A stretch of DNA of 64,000 nt from Microbispora sp. NBC_01189. Its GTDB lineage: Bacteria > Actinomycetota > Actinomycetes > Streptosporangiales > Streptosporangiaceae. Where the stretch lies: positions 1,456,001 to 1,520,000 of the forward strand of contig NZ_CP108581.1 in the NCBI RefSeq assembly GCF_036010665.1. The letters are read 5' to 3'. Shown piece by piece: positions 1 to 8,861 of the stretch; the stretch's first letter is position 1; each line of letters starts with the position of its first letter. The notes beneath the pieces are model-generated. The model was not told where the DNA came from and searched no databases. It saw nothing but the letters and a program-made list of their open reading frames with translations. A program made the translations under genes and the position numbers.

Positions 1-227
1 TTCTTCATCGGCCTGCGGACCGCGGACGACACCTTGGCGACCACGGTCACGTGCTCGTCGTGCTCCAGTGACGCGATCGGCGTCAGCTCACCCCGCTGGG
101 CGTAGCGCCGCGGATAGTGGCGCAGCAGTTCGCCGACCGTGCTGATGCCCAGCGCGCTCTCCAGTGGGGCGGCGGACCTGCCGACCGCCTTCTTGAGCGG
201 CTCGTCGAAGCTCGTCACGACACTCAT
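1..227 (-). CDS. recG: ATP-dependent DNA helicase RecG, N-terminal part only
   Basis: The gene runs off the left edge, so only the first 75 codons (ATG at 227) are present. The translated start carries LGISTVGELLRHYPRRY, typical of the entry to the RecG wedge domain, the part that binds branched DNA. RecG is the ATP-driven helicase that remodels stalled forks and Holliday junctions. The helicase motifs are outside the window. It lies 28 bp downstream of the DAK2/DegV-like gene on the same strand and is probably cotranscribed with it; the rpmB / DAK2 / recG neighbourhood is common in actinobacteria. Identification rests on a short N-terminus, so confidence is good but not complete. Confidence 0.85.
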   Translation of the reverse strand, partial: MSVVTSFDEPLKKAVGRSAAPLESALGISTVGELLRHYPRRYAQRGELTPIASLEHDEHVTVVAKVSSAVRRPMK

Positions 228-255
228 TACTACCCGTACCGGCCGACAATCGGGC

Positions 256-1947
256 TCACTCCGCGCCGATCAGGAGGGGATATCCGCCCTGCCCGCCCTC
301 GTACACGACGATCTCGAGGTCGGGCCGCGTCCGCTCCAGGTCGTCCTCGACGGCCCGCGCGACCTCCGGCGGCGCGCCCGCGCCGATGACGAGCGTGACC
401 ATCTCGCTGCCGCCCGACACCAGGCGCCGGGCGACCTCGACCGCGGTCGCGGCCAAATCCGCGCCGATCAGCGCGACCTCGCCGTCCACCACCCCGAGCA
501 CCTCGCCGGGACGGCACAGGCCCGCGCTGGTCACCGCCGCGCGGTCGGCCACCCACACGTGCCCGTGCCGGGTGTGCCCGGCCGCGTCCGTCATCGCCAC
601 GATGTCGTCGTCGAACCGGCGGAGCGGGTCGTGCACGGCCAGCGCGGCGAGTCCCTGCACGGAGGCCCGGGTGGGCAGGACGCTGACGGTCGCGCCCTCC
701 TCCCTGGCGATCTCGGCGGCGGCGACCGCCACGTCGTACACGGCGGCGTCGTTGGGCAGCACCGCGACCTCCGCGCCGGCGTCGCGGATCGCCCGCACCA
801 GCGCGGCGACCGGCGGAACCGACCCCGGCTCGCGCCGTACGACCACCGCGCCCGCCTCCGCGAACAGGGCCGCCAGGCCGTCTCCGGCGGCGACCGCCAC
901 CACTCCCCTGACCGGGCCCGGCTCGTGCGGCCGCGCCCCGAGCCAGGTGACCCTGATCCGGTACGGGCGCCCGGCCCGGAGCCCGGCCTCGACGGCCGCG
1001 CCCGCGTCGTCCACGTGGACGTGGACGTTCCACAGGCCCTCCCCGCCGACGATCACCAGGCTGTCGCCGAGCGCGTCGAGCTCCGCCCTCAGCCGGCCCA
1101 CCCCGTCCGCGCCCGCGTCCAGGAGGTACATGACCTCGTAGCCGGGGCCGTCCGCGTGCCGCCCGGCCTCTTCCCGCGCGCGCCCGCCGCGCGCCTCCGG
1201 CACAAGACCGACGCGCGCCTCCGGCACGACTTTCCCGCGCGCCTCCGGCACGGGCCTGACGCGCGCCTCCGGCACGACTTTCCCGCGCGCCTCCGGCACG
1301 ACCCGCCCGGCCGGGGCGGGCACCTCGTGCCGCTCGCTGTACGCCTCGATCACCACCTCGGCCAGGCTCTCCAGGACGATCACCAGCCCGGCCGCGCCGG
1401 CGTCGACCACGCCGTTGCGGGACAGCACGTCGAGCTGCCCGGTCGTGCGGCGCAGCGCCCGCCGCGCCTCCTCCGCCGCGAGGCGGGCCACCCCGGCCAG
1501 GTCGTCCGGCGCGTCCCGTACGGCCCGCGCGGCGGCGGACAGCACGGTGAGCAGGGTGCCCTCCACCGGCCTGGCCACCGCCGCCCGGGCCGTCTCGGCC
1601 GCCCTCGCGAGGCCGGCGCGCAGGTCGGCGCCGTCGCCCCGGGCCGGGCCGAGCGTGTCGGCGAGGCCCTTGAGCGCCTGGCTGACGATCACGCCGGAGT
1701 TGCCCCGCGCGCCGAGCAGCGCTCCACGGGCCAGCGCCGCCCAGGTGGCGTCGCCGTCCGCGCCGGCGGGCAGCGCGTCCAGCGCGTCCGCCGCGGACAG
1801 GAGGGTGAGGTGCAGGTTCGTCCCGGTGTCCCCGTCCGGCACGGGGAAGACGTTGAGCGCGTCGATCTCCGTCCTGGCCCGGCCGAGCGCCGTGGCGCAG
1901 TGCCGGGACCAGCGCCGTACGGCGGGGGGATCGAGCTCCTTGAGCAT
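256..1947 (-). CDS. DAK2/DegV-like protein (FakA/YloV-type kinase)
   Basis: 563 residues. Residues 32-44 read NVFPVPDGDTGTN, the nucleotide- and metal-binding motif of the DhaL/DAK2 fold, and the C-terminal half is the DegV-like domain found in FakA/YloV. In Firmicutes FakA phosphorylates fatty acids carried by FakB; no FakB partner is visible here, so the substrate is not established. Start chosen at ATG 1947 because GGAAGGA lies just upstream; the reading frame stays open further upstream without a comparable site. Between the two domains (about residues 215-253) there is an eight-residue repeat of the form VPEARxxx, described separately. Divergent from rpmB, upstream of recG. Confidence 0.85.
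   Translation of the reverse strand: MLKELDPPAVRRWSRHCATALGRARTEIDALNVFPVPDGDTGTNLHLTLLSAADALDALPAGADGDATWAALARGALLGARGNSGVIVSQALKGLADTLGPARGDGADLRAGLARAAETARAAVARPVEGTLLTVLSAAARAVRDAPDDLAGVARLAAEEARRALRRTTGQLDVLSRNGVVDAGAAGLVIVLESLAEVVIEAYSERHEVPAPAGRVVPEARGKVVPEARVRPVPEARGKVVPEARVGLVPEARGGRAREEAGRHADGPGYEVMYLLDAGADGVGRLRAELDALGDSLVIVGGEGLWNVHVHVDDAGAAVEAGLRAGRPYRIRVTWLGARPHEPGPVRGVVAVAAGDGLAALFAEAGAVVVRREPGSVPPVAALVRAIRDAGAEVAVLPNDAAVYDVAVAAAEIAREEGATVSVLPTRASVQGLAALAVHDPLRRFDDDIVAMTDAAGHTRHGHVWVADRAAVTSAGLCRPGEVLGVVDGEVALIGADLAATAVEVARRLVSGGSEMVTLVIGAGAPPEVARAVEDDLERTRPDLEIVVYEGGQGGYPLLIGAE
1189..1308. repeat. 24-bp in-frame minisatellite, five units
   Basis: The core GCGCGCCTCCGGCAC recurs at 1189, 1213, 1237, 1261 and 1285, exactly every 24 bp. 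It encodes the VPEAR-containing eight-residue repeat in the linker of the DAK2/DegV-like protein, so copy number changes would keep the frame. Confidence 0.9.
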
Positions 1948-2152
1948 CCGCCGTCCTTCCTTCCGCGCGCCCCGGCCCCGCGATGCGCTACCGTTGGCGG
2001 GTACGAGACTATCCCCGTTCACCGGGCTCCCGTTTGGCGTGGACCGGCGCACATCGGATATCCTCGTGTGGCCAGCCGGTTGTCCCGGCATTGCTCGGAT
2101 GAGCCGCTGTACCGGCGCCGGGCCGATCGACTGATTCAAAGGAGCGATTACC

Positions 2153-2338
2153 GTGGCTTCCGTCTGCGACGTCTGCGCCAAGAAGCCGATTTTCGGCAAC
2201 AACATCTCCCACTCTCACCGCCGCACCCGCCGCCGCTGGAACCCCAACATCCAGACCGTGCGCGCGGTGGTCAACGGGACGCCGAAGCGGATGAACGTCT
2301 GCACCTCCTGCATCAAGGCGGGCAAGGTCACCCGCTGA
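2153..2338 (+). CDS. rpmB: 50S ribosomal protein bL28, zinc-binding form
   Basis: 61 residues, the normal length for bL28, with the characteristic start [11 protein letters not shown] and [12 protein letters not shown]. Two Cys pairs (CDVC near residue 5 and CTSC near residue 50) mark the C-plus, zinc-containing paralogue type. Start is GTG at 2153, with AAAGGAG eight bases upstream. Structural protein of the large ribosomal subunit. If a Cys-less paralogue exists elsewhere in the genome, zinc (Zur) control of that other copy would be expected; nothing in this promoter shows it. Followed directly by a strong terminator. Confidence 0.97.
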   Translation: MASVCDVCAKKPIFGNNISHSHRRTRRRWNPNIQTVRAVVNGTPKRMNVCTSCIKAGKVTR

Positions 2339-2355
2339 CCGTGTGACTCCGCGAG

Positions 2356-2383
2356 AGCCCGCCACCGATCCGTGGCGGGCTTT
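2356..2383 (+). terminator. Terminator of rpmB
   Basis: Perfect 10-bp inverted repeat AGCCCGCCAC / GTGGCGGGCT with a 6-base loop, ending in TTT, 18 bp after the rpmB stop. Confidence 0.85.
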
Positions 2384-2555
2384 CGCATGCCCGGACCCCA
2401 CGGCGGCGAGCCGAGCAATCCCCCTCAGCGTGGGCGCGTCCACCGGCCGTCCTGCGCCGTCTCGCCCACGATCCCCTCGGCCGCCTGCTCTGAACCGGTG
2501 GTGCCGGGCCCCGCCCTCCCTGCCCGGTGCGCCGCACGGCCCGCGTGGTGCTCGT

Positions 2556-3362
2556 TCAGGCGTCGCGGCGCAGGCGCCAGCCGTGGTCGACCGGGCCGAT
2601 GCCGGCGCCCAGCGGGAACCCGTGGGCGATCGCGCCGGTGACGTACTCCTTGGCGAGCCGTACGGCGCCGGGGACGTCCTCGCCGAGGGCGAGGTAGGAG
2701 GCGATGGCGGAGGCGAGCGTGCAGCCGGTGCCGTGGGTGTGCCGGTTGTCGAGCCGCTCGGCGGTGAAGCGGTGCTCGGCCGATCCGTCGGTCAGCAGGT
2801 CGACCGGCTCGCCGGGCAGGTGCCCGCCCTTGATGAGCGCCCACTTCGGGCCGAGCGCCAGCACCGCCTCGGCGGCGCGGGGCAGGTCGGCCTCGTCCTC
2901 CACCTTGACGTCCGTGAGCTGCTCGACCTCCCACAGGTTGGGGGTGACCACGGTCGCCGTGGACAGCAGCGCCCTCCTGACGGTCTCCACGGCCTCCGGC
3001 CGGAGCAGGCTGTCGCCGTGCTTGGACACGCCGACCGGGTCCACCACGACGGGAACGGTGACGCCCGCGAGGACCTCGGCGACGGTCTCCACCAGCGCAG
3101 GCGAGGCCAGCATGCCCGTTTTGATCGCCTGGGCTCCGATGTCGCCGAGGACCGAGTCGAGCTGGGCGCGCACCGCCTCCGGGGGCAGCTCCCAGTAGCC
3201 CTGGACGCCCAGCGAGTTCTGCGCCGTCACCGCGGCGATCACGCTCATGCCGTGTACGCCGAGGGCCAGCATGGTCTTCAGGTCGGCCTGGATGCCGGCT
3301 CCGCCGCCGGAGTCGGAGCCCGCGATCGTCAGAACACGTGGTGGGGTGGTCATAGCGTCCAT
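2556..3362 (-). CDS. thiD: Hydroxymethylpyrimidine / HMP-phosphate kinase
   Basis: 268 residues, the usual ThiD size. [16 protein letters not shown] near the N-terminus and [15 protein letters not shown] near the C-terminus are the substrate-binding start and anion-hole/ATP-site motifs of the ribokinase-like ThiD family. It makes HMP pyrophosphate for thiamine synthesis in the cytosol. ATG at 3362 is preferred because AGGGGAC lies about eight bases upstream; ATG 3353 is a possible alternative three codons in. thiL, the last kinase of the pathway, lies 1.5 kb upstream on the same strand, separated by an unrelated membrane protein. No TPP riboswitch is visible upstream. Confidence 0.95.
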   Translation of the reverse strand: MDAMTTPPRVLTIAGSDSGGGAGIQADLKTMLALGVHGMSVIAAVTAQNSLGVQGYWELPPEAVRAQLDSVLGDIGAQAIKTGMLASPALVETVAEVLAGVTVPVVVDPVGVSKHGDSLLRPEAVETVRRALLSTATVVTPNLWEVEQLTDVKVEDEADLPRAAEAVLALGPKWALIKGGHLPGEPVDLLTDGSAEHRFTAERLDNRHTHGTGCTLASAIASYLALGEDVPGAVRLAKEYVTGAIAHGFPLGAGIGPVDHGWRLRRDA

Positions 3363-3520
3363 CCAACCAGGTCCCCTTTGGCGTAGGCCGCGCCCCTTCG
3401 CGAGCACCGGCCCGGGCGACACACTTCCCGGCGCCCATCGCGTCACCCACCGGCGACATCCCGGCGGCGGTGATGCGAGACGCGCGCACAGCCCCGGGGC
3501 ACGGGATCTGGGCGCGGGCG

Positions 3521-4777
3521 TCAGCGGTGGTGGCGGGAGTCGCTCGCGACGGCGCAGGTTCCCTCGGCGAGCGCGCATTCGGCCGGGGCCCGGGAGGAGC
3601 CCTCGGCGTCGAAGACGACGCCGATCTCGCCGCCCTCGCCGAACGACTCGCCGGTGACGACCAGAGTGTCTCCTTGCTGCTCCCAGTGGGCGGCTCCCCG
3701 CACCGCGATCACCCGCCCGCCGACCGGCAGCCGGAGCGTCCAGGAGGACAGCGCCGGACCCTCGTTGCGTACGGCGAGCCGCGCCGTGTAGGCCGCACCG
3801 CGCCTGCCGGTCGCCGCGTACGTGACGCGGACGGCGCCGTCACCCGGCGCGGCGGCCGAGTCGGTGTGCGGGGCCTCCCCGCCCGAGTCCGGCGAGCCCG
3901 CGCCCGCGCCGCCCGGTTCCGAGGTGCCGGGGGCGGCGGTGCTGTCCGGGTCCGCGCCGTCCGTCGTGCCGGCCGTCGTGCCGTCCGTTCCCGGGGCGTC
4001 GGCCGTCGCGGGAGCGCCGACGCCGGCGGGGGTGGAACCGGCACCGGTCCGCGAGCCGCTCCGGTGCCCGGCGGGCGACGTGGCACGCGCCTTGGGCGAG
4101 GCGGAGGCACGGGCCTTCTCCTCAGTGCGACCCGGATCGGCTCCCGGGCCGGCAGGGTCGGAGACCGGCAGGGAGCCGGGGCCGGGGGGCGTGCCTGGAC
4201 CGGTGTCGCCCCGCGCCGGGTCCTCGCCGGTCCGGCCGCCCGCGGCTCCGTCTCCCGCCGTGTCCCCCGCGGCTCCGTCCCCCGCGGCTCCGTCCCCGGC
4301 CGTGCCGCCCGTCGTCCCGCCCTCCGCGTCACCGGCGGCGTCGCCTGCCGCGTCGCCTATCTGGGGAGCGGGGCCGGTCTCCTGCGGCGCCCCAGCGCCG
4401 AGGGAGGGAGCACCGGTCACGGCACAGTCCACGGCGGACGCGCAGGCCTGCCGGGCCGGCTCTGCGGTCAGGGTGGTCCGCCCGGCCATCAGGCGCACCC
4501 CGCCCGTCGTCACGCCGACGGCCAGCAGCACCGACAGGCCGGACACCAGCGCCACCCGCCGCAGGCGCTTCGGCGGCTCCGGCCGGTCGTTCCAGCCGGA
4601 GCCCAGGAAGCCACGAGGGGGGTCGTCGTCGTGGGAGGCGAGGCTCTCGGGAGACAGCGCGGCGAAGGTCCTGGTGCCCGGCTCCGGGTCACCGGGCTCA
4701 CCCACGACCGGCTCCCCCTCCCCGGATGGGGCGAGCGTGCCTTCTCCGGTGCTTCGTCCTGCCGCATGACGGCCCAT
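3521..4777 (-). CDS. Membrane-anchored protein with CBM2-like extracellular domain
   Basis: 418 residues. Cytoplasmic N-terminus of about 74 residues, one membrane segment (about 75-93, [16 protein letters not shown]), then a long low-complexity linker rich in G, A, D, P and T with short near-repeats such as [13 protein letters not shown], and a C-terminal domain of about 100 residues with [14 protein letters not shown] and [12 protein letters not shown], which resembles carbohydrate-binding module family 2. Inference: a surface-displayed glycan-binding protein. No catalytic domain is seen. Start ATG 4777 follows AGAGAGGA. Sits between thiL and thiD but has no evident link to thiamine. Confidence 0.6.
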   Translation of the reverse strand: MGRHAAGRSTGEGTLAPSGEGEPVVGEPGDPEPGTRTFAALSPESLASHDDDPPRGFLGSGWNDRPEPPKRLRRVALVSGLSVLLAVGVTTGGVRLMAGRTTLTAEPARQACASAVDCAVTGAPSLGAGAPQETGPAPQIGDAAGDAAGDAEGGTTGGTAGDGAAGDGAAGDTAGDGAAGGRTGEDPARGDTGPGTPPGPGSLPVSDPAGPGADPGRTEEKARASASPKARATSPAGHRSGSRTGAGSTPAGVGAPATADAPGTDGTTAGTTDGADPDSTAAPGTSEPGGAGAGSPDSGGEAPHTDSAAAPGDGAVRVTYAATGRRGAAYTARLAVRNEGPALSSWTLRLPVGGRVIAVRGAAHWEQQGDTLVVTGESFGEGGEIGVVFDAEGSSRAPAECALAEGTCAVASDSRHHR

Positions 4778-4847
4778 GGCGGTCCTCTCTGTCGCCGACC
4801 GCCATACTTAATAACAGATCTGATACACCTATGTCACAAATTTCACT

Positions 4848-5816
4848 TCATTCACGGAAGTGATCCCATCCGCCCACGGCCCGGACCTGCCCGTCGACGC
4901 GTACGCCGTGACCCCGCTCGACCTGGCCGATGACCGTCCACTCCGGCGGCAGCCGTACGGCGGGAGGGAAGGTCGCGGCGAGCGCGTGGTCGTCGCCGCC
5001 GGTCAGCACCCACTCCAGCGGGTCTGCTCCCAGCTCGCCGGCCGCCGCGGCCAGGACCTCCGCCACGGGAAGGGCGGCGGCGTCCAGGGCGACGGCCACT
5101 CCCGAGGCCTCCGCGACGTGCCCGAGGTCCTGCAGCAGGCCGTCGCTCACGTCGAGCATGGCCGTCGCGCCGAGCAGCGCGGCCCGGGGCCCGCAGGCGT
5201 ACGGCGGCCGGGGGCGCCGGTGCGCCTCCGGAAGCTCCCGCAACTCCGGCGCGCCGGCGCCCGCCCCCGCCGTGAGCAGGGCGAGACCCGCCGCCGCGTG
5301 GCCGAGGCGGCCGGCCACCGCGACCACGTCCCCGGGCCGCGCGCCCGAACGGGTCACCGGCGGCCGTCCGCCGAGGTCTCCCAGCGCGGTCACCCCGAGC
5401 ACGACGCTCTCCGATCGCGTGACGTCGCCCCCCGCCACGGTCGCGCCCACGAGGTCGCACTCGTCGCGGAAGCCGTCGGTCAGCGCGTCGAGCCAGTCGG
5501 CGGCGGCGTCCGGGGGCAGGCCGAGCCCGACCACCAGCGCGGTGGGTTCCGCTCCCATGGCGGCGATGTCGGCGAGGTTCTGCGCCGCCGCCTTACGGCC
5601 GATGTCGTAGCCGCCCGACCAGTCGCGGCGGAAGTGCCTTCCCTCCACCAGAAGGTCCGTGCTCACCACCACCCGGCCGTCGGGCGCGCGCAGGATCGCG
5701 GCGTCGTCACCGGGGCCCAGCAGTACGGCCGCGCCCTGAGGAAGCCGTCCTGATATTCGCTGAATTACTCCGAATTCGCCCAGTTCTCCGACTGTGATGG
5801 CACACCCCTTGTGCAT
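4848..5816 (-). CDS. thiL: Thiamine-monophosphate kinase
   Basis: 322 residues, family-typical. GPGDDAAIL, STDLLVEGRHF and QNLADIAAMGA are the metal- and substrate-binding segments of ThiL (PurM/SelD superfamily), which makes thiamine diphosphate from thiamine monophosphate using ATP. The only in-frame ATG (5816) has no recognisable ribosome-binding site, whereas AAGGGG lies just before an in-frame ATC codon seven codons in, close to where many ThiL proteins start (ITVGELGEFG). The start is therefore uncertain; a leaderless ATG is also possible. Divergent from the Lrp-domain gene, 47 bp apart. Confidence 0.93.
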   Translation of the reverse strand: MHKGCAITVGELGEFGVIQRISGRLPQGAAVLLGPGDDAAILRAPDGRVVVSTDLLVEGRHFRRDWSGGYDIGRKAAAQNLADIAAMGAEPTALVVGLGLPPDAAADWLDALTDGFRDECDLVGATVAGGDVTRSESVVLGVTALGDLGGRPPVTRSGARPGDVVAVAGRLGHAAAGLALLTAGAGAGAPELRELPEAHRRPRPPYACGPRAALLGATAMLDVSDGLLQDLGHVAEASGVAVALDAAALPVAEVLAAAAGELGADPLEWVLTGGDDHALAATFPPAVRLPPEWTVIGQVERGHGVRVDGQVRAVGGWDHFRE

Positions 5817-5863
5817 CCGAGGTACGGTTACGCTCCGGCACTGATCTCTACCCGGAGGGCGTC

Positions 5864-6097
5864 ATGGTGCAGGCCTACATCCTTATCCAGACCGAGGTCG
5901 GCAGGGCGGCCAGCGTGGCCGAGGAGATCTCCTCCATCCCTGGGGTGACACAGGCCGAGGACGTGACCGGCCCCTACGACGTGATCGTCCGCGCCCAGGC
6001 CGGCAACGTGGACGAACTCGGCAAGCTCGTGGTGGCCCAGATCCAGGCGGTGCAGGGCATCACCCGCACACTGACGTGTCCGATCGTCCACATCTGA
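5864..6097 (+). CDS. Stand-alone Lrp/AsnC ligand-binding (RAM) domain protein
   Basis: 77 residues forming only the effector-binding half of an Lrp/AsnC regulator (start MVQAYILIQTEVG, then GVTQAEDVTGPYDVIV). There is no helix-turn-helix, so it cannot bind DNA by itself. The family usually assembles into oligomers that bind amino acids; a role in sensing is inference. Start ATG follows GGAGGGCG. Followed after 28 bp by the DUF3515 lipoprotein gene on the same strand, so the two are probably cotranscribed. Confidence 0.85.
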   Translation: MVQAYILIQTEVGRAASVAEEISSIPGVTQAEDVTGPYDVIVRAQAGNVDELGKLVVAQIQAVQGITRTLTCPIVHI

Positions 6098-6125
6098 CCG
6101 CGAACCGACCGGGGGGACGATACGC

Positions 6126-6563
6126 GTGGCGAGGGGCACGGCCGCGGCCGCGGCGGGTCTGACGCTGGCCCTGCTCACGGCCTGCTCGTCGACCGTCCAC
6201 GTGGAGCCGCCCTCGCCGTCCGGCGAGGCCGCCGCGGCCTGCCGCAGGCTCGGCGCGGCCCTGCCCGGGACGCTCGACGGGCTCGGCCGGGCCGAGCCCG
6301 AGCCACCCTCGCCGTACGTCGCCGTCTGGGGCGACGGCCAGATCGCCCTGCGCTGCGGCGTGCCCCGCCCGGCCGCGATGGAGCCCACGGCCGAGGTCGT
6401 CGACGTCAACGGCGTCGGCTGGTTCCAGGACCCCCGGCTGCCGACGCTGTTCACCTCGGTCAACCGGGTGGCGTACGTCGAGGTCACGATCGCCAAGAGC
6501 CACCAACCGGCCGCGGTGCTGGTCGATCTCGCCGAGCCGGTCAAGCGGAACGTCCCCGATTAG
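6126..6563 (+). CDS. DUF3515-type lipoprotein
   Basis: 145 residues. A short signal sequence ends in LALLTACSS, a lipobox, so the mature protein should be anchored outside the membrane by its Cys. The rest (CRRLGAALPGTLDG, WGDGQIALRCGV, VGWFQ) matches my memory of the actinobacterial DUF3515 family, whose function is unknown. Start GTG 6126 follows GGGGGGACG. The location next to ddl and thiL is frequent in actinomycetes. Confidence 0.75.
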   Translation: MARGTAAAAAGLTLALLTACSSTVHVEPPSPSGEAAAACRRLGAALPGTLDGLGRAEPEPPSPYVAVWGDGQIALRCGVPRPAAMEPTAEVVDVNGVGWFQDPRLPTLFTSVNRVAYVEVTIAKSHQPAAVLVDLAEPVKRNVPD

Positions 6564-6572
6564 CCGGCGCCT

Positions 6573-6619
6573 GGGACGGCACGGTCAGCGCAAGCCGTCG
6601 GGACGGCACGGTCAGCGCA
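6573..6619. repeat. 20-bp direct repeat at the ddl 3' end
   Basis: GGGACGGCACGGTCAGCGCA occurs at 6573-6592 and again at 6600-6619. The second copy contains the ddl stop codon, so the 3' end of ddl appears to have been partly duplicated downstream. Confidence 0.85.
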
Positions 6620-7727
6620 GCCCGGCGGGGCGGCGCAGGGCGAGCTGGATCAGGCGGTCCACCAGGTCGGCGTACGGCAGCCCGGTGGCGGCCCACAGCT
6701 GCGGCGCGACCGACAGCGAGGTGAACCCCGGCATGGTGTTGATCTCGTTGACGATCAGCTCGCCGGACGGCGTGTAGAAGAAGTCGACCCTCGACAGTCC
6801 CTCGCAGCCGAGCGCCTCGTACGCGCGCACCGCCATGGCCCGCAGCGTCTCGGCCGCCTCGGCGGGGATGTCGGCGGGGGCCCGGAGCTCCATCTGGCCG
6901 GGATGATACTTGGCCTCGAAGTCGAAGAACTCGCGGTCGCCCCGCACCAGCACCTCGCCGGGGACGCTGGCCTCGGGAGCGGCGCCGTCCGGCGACTCCA
7001 GCACGGCGCACTCGATCTCCCGGCCGGCGACGGCGGCCTCGACCAGCACCTTCGGGTCGTGCTCGCGGGCCCGCTCGATCGCCAGCTCCAGCGACTCGGG
7101 GTCGTGCGCCTTGGAGATCCCCTGCGACGACCCGGCCCGGGACGGCTTGACGAACACCGGCCAGCCCAGTTCCTCGATCTCCTTCAGCACCCGGCCGCGG
7201 TCGAGGCGCCAGTCGCGGTCCCGGACGACCACGAACGGGCCGACCGGCAGGCCTGCCGCGCGCAGGACGAGCTTCATGTACGCCTTGTCCATCCCGACCG
7301 CGCTGGCCAGCACGCCCGAGCCGACGTAACGGACCCCGGCCATCTCCAGCAGGCCCTGGATGGTCCCGTCCTCGCCGAACGGGCCGTGCATCACCGGGAA
7401 CACGACGTCCACCTGCCCGAGCGAGCGCGGGATCTCGCCGGGCTCCAGGGCCACGAGCGCGCCGGAATCCCCCGGCAGCGCGAGCGCCGTGCCCGAGTCG
7501 TCCACGACGGGCAGGCGGCCCGACTCGATCGCGTACGTCTGGCGGCCGGAGGCCAGCACCCAGCGCCCGTCCTGGGCGATGCCGATGGGGACGACCTCGT
7601 ACTTCGTCCGGTCGATGGCCTGCAGCACGCTGCCCGCGCCCATCAGCGAGACGGCGTGCTCGGAGTTGCGCCCGCCGAAGACGACTGCCACGCGCACGCG
7701 TGACGGGGACTCGCGATCCTCATTCAT
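6612..7727 (-). CDS. ddl: D-alanine--D-alanine ligase
   Basis: 371 residues, ATP-grasp fold. VVFGGRNSEHAVS at the start, HGPFGEDGTIQGLLE in the middle, and SRVDFFYTPSGELIVNEINT near the end are classic Ddl motifs. The omega-loop carries EAKYHPGQ, the KY type associated with D-Ala-D-Ala, not the D-lactate type of VanA ligases, so it is the ordinary peptidoglycan enzyme. Start ATG 7727. Follows gpsA by 73 bp on the same strand: plsC-gpsA-ddl is a common actinobacterial operon joining phospholipid and cell-wall precursor synthesis. Confidence 0.96.
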   Translation of the reverse strand: MNEDRESPSRVRVAVVFGGRNSEHAVSLMGAGSVLQAIDRTKYEVVPIGIAQDGRWVLASGRQTYAIESGRLPVVDDSGTALALPGDSGALVALEPGEIPRSLGQVDVVFPVMHGPFGEDGTIQGLLEMAGVRYVGSGVLASAVGMDKAYMKLVLRAAGLPVGPFVVVRDRDWRLDRGRVLKEIEELGWPVFVKPSRAGSSQGISKAHDPESLELAIERAREHDPKVLVEAAVAGREIECAVLESPDGAAPEASVPGEVLVRGDREFFDFEAKYHPGQMELRAPADIPAEAAETLRAMAVRAYEALGCEGLSRVDFFYTPSGELIVNEINTMPGFTSLSVAPQLWAATGLPYADLVDRLIQLALRRPAGLR

Positions 7728-7800
7728 GATGCCCGAATCTACCGTGTTCGAGGGGCATAACGGCTTGTCAGCCGCGCGCCTCGGAGAGCCGGACGCCTGG

Positions 7801-8808
7801 TCAGACGCCGTAGCGCTCCGGTTTCGGCGTGCGGGACATGAGCAGCACGGCGGCCTCTCCAGGGGTCATGCCGTCGTGGACGACCCCCACAACCACCTCG
7901 GTGATCGGCATCTCCACGTCGTGCTTCCTGGCCAGTTCGAGCACCGACTCGCACGACTTGACGCCCTCGGCGGTCTGCTTGGTGGCCGCGACGACCTCGG
8001 CCATCGTCATCCCGCGCCCCAGGTTCTCGCCGAAGGTCCGGTTGCGCGACAGCGGCGAGGTGCAGGTCGCGACGAGGTCGCCCATGCCGGCGAGGCCCGC
8101 GAAGGTGTGCTGGTCGGCGCCGAGCGCCGCGCCCAGCCGGGCGATCTCGGCGAGCCCGCGCGTCATGAGCGTCGCGCGCACGTTGTCGCCCAGGCCCATG
8201 CCGGCCGCGACGCCGACGGCCAGCGCGATGACGTTCTTGACCGCGCCGCCAAGCTCGACGCCGACCACGTCCGGGTTCGTGTACGTCCGGAACCACGGCA
8301 GGTGGCACGCCTCCTGCAGCCGGTCCGCCACCTCCTCGTCGGTGCAGGCGACGACGGCCGCGGCGGGCTGCCGCCGGGCCAGCTCGGGCACCAGGTTGGG
8401 CCCGGAGACCACGGCCACCCGGCTCGCCGGCACCTCCGCCACCTCGCAGGCGACCTCGCTCATCCGCTTGCAGGTGCCGAGTTCGACGCCCTTCATCAGG
8501 CTGACCAGCACCGCCCCGGGCGGGATGTGGTGCTTCCACCCCTGGAGGTTGGCGCGCAGCGTCTGGGACGGGACGGCAAGGACCACGAAGTCCGCGCCGT
8601 CCATCGCCTCGGCGGGGTCGATCGTCGCGCGGAGGGTGTCGGGCAGTCGCGTCCCCGGCAGGTACTCCGGGTTCTCCCGGGTCTCGTTGATCGCGTCGAC
8701 GATCTGCGCCCGCCTGCCCCACAGGGTCGTCGTGGTGCCCGCCTCGGCGAGGATCATCGCGAACGTGGTGCCCCACGAGCCCGTACCAAAAACAGCCGCC
8801 CTGCTCAC
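7801..8808 (-). CDS. gpsA: Glycerol-3-phosphate dehydrogenase [NAD(P)+]
   Basis: 335 residues. Rossmann motif GTGSWGTT at the N-terminus and GAVKNVIALAVGVAAGM, with the catalytic Lys of the family, identify GpsA. It reduces dihydroxyacetone phosphate to sn-glycerol 3-phosphate, the backbone for phospholipids. GTG 8808 is preferred because AGGAG lies about 11 bases upstream and homologues start MxRAAVFGTG; two earlier GTG codons (8820, 8817) sit almost on top of that site. plsC, which acylates the product line, is 53 bp upstream. Confidence 0.95.
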   Translation of the reverse strand: MSRAAVFGTGSWGTTFAMILAEAGTTTTLWGRRAQIVDAINETRENPEYLPGTRLPDTLRATIDPAEAMDGADFVVLAVPSQTLRANLQGWKHHIPPGAVLVSLMKGVELGTCKRMSEVACEVAEVPASRVAVVSGPNLVPELARRQPAAAVVACTDEEVADRLQEACHLPWFRTYTNPDVVGVELGGAVKNVIALAVGVAAGMGLGDNVRATLMTRGLAEIARLGAALGADQHTFAGLAGMGDLVATCTSPLSRNRTFGENLGRGMTMAEVVAATKQTAEGVKSCESVLELARKHDVEMPITEVVVGVVHDGMTPGEAAVLLMSRTPKPERYGV

Positions 8809-8861
8809 TGGACGCACCACTCCTCTTGCCGCACCCGCTCACCCCTCACCGTACGCTCCGG

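Noticed and set aside
6612-7727. Glycopeptide-resistance locus (ddl plus VanW)
   Set aside because: The ligase has the KY omega-loop of ordinary Ddl, the VanW gene is 49 kb away, and no vanH, vanX or vanRS genes are present.
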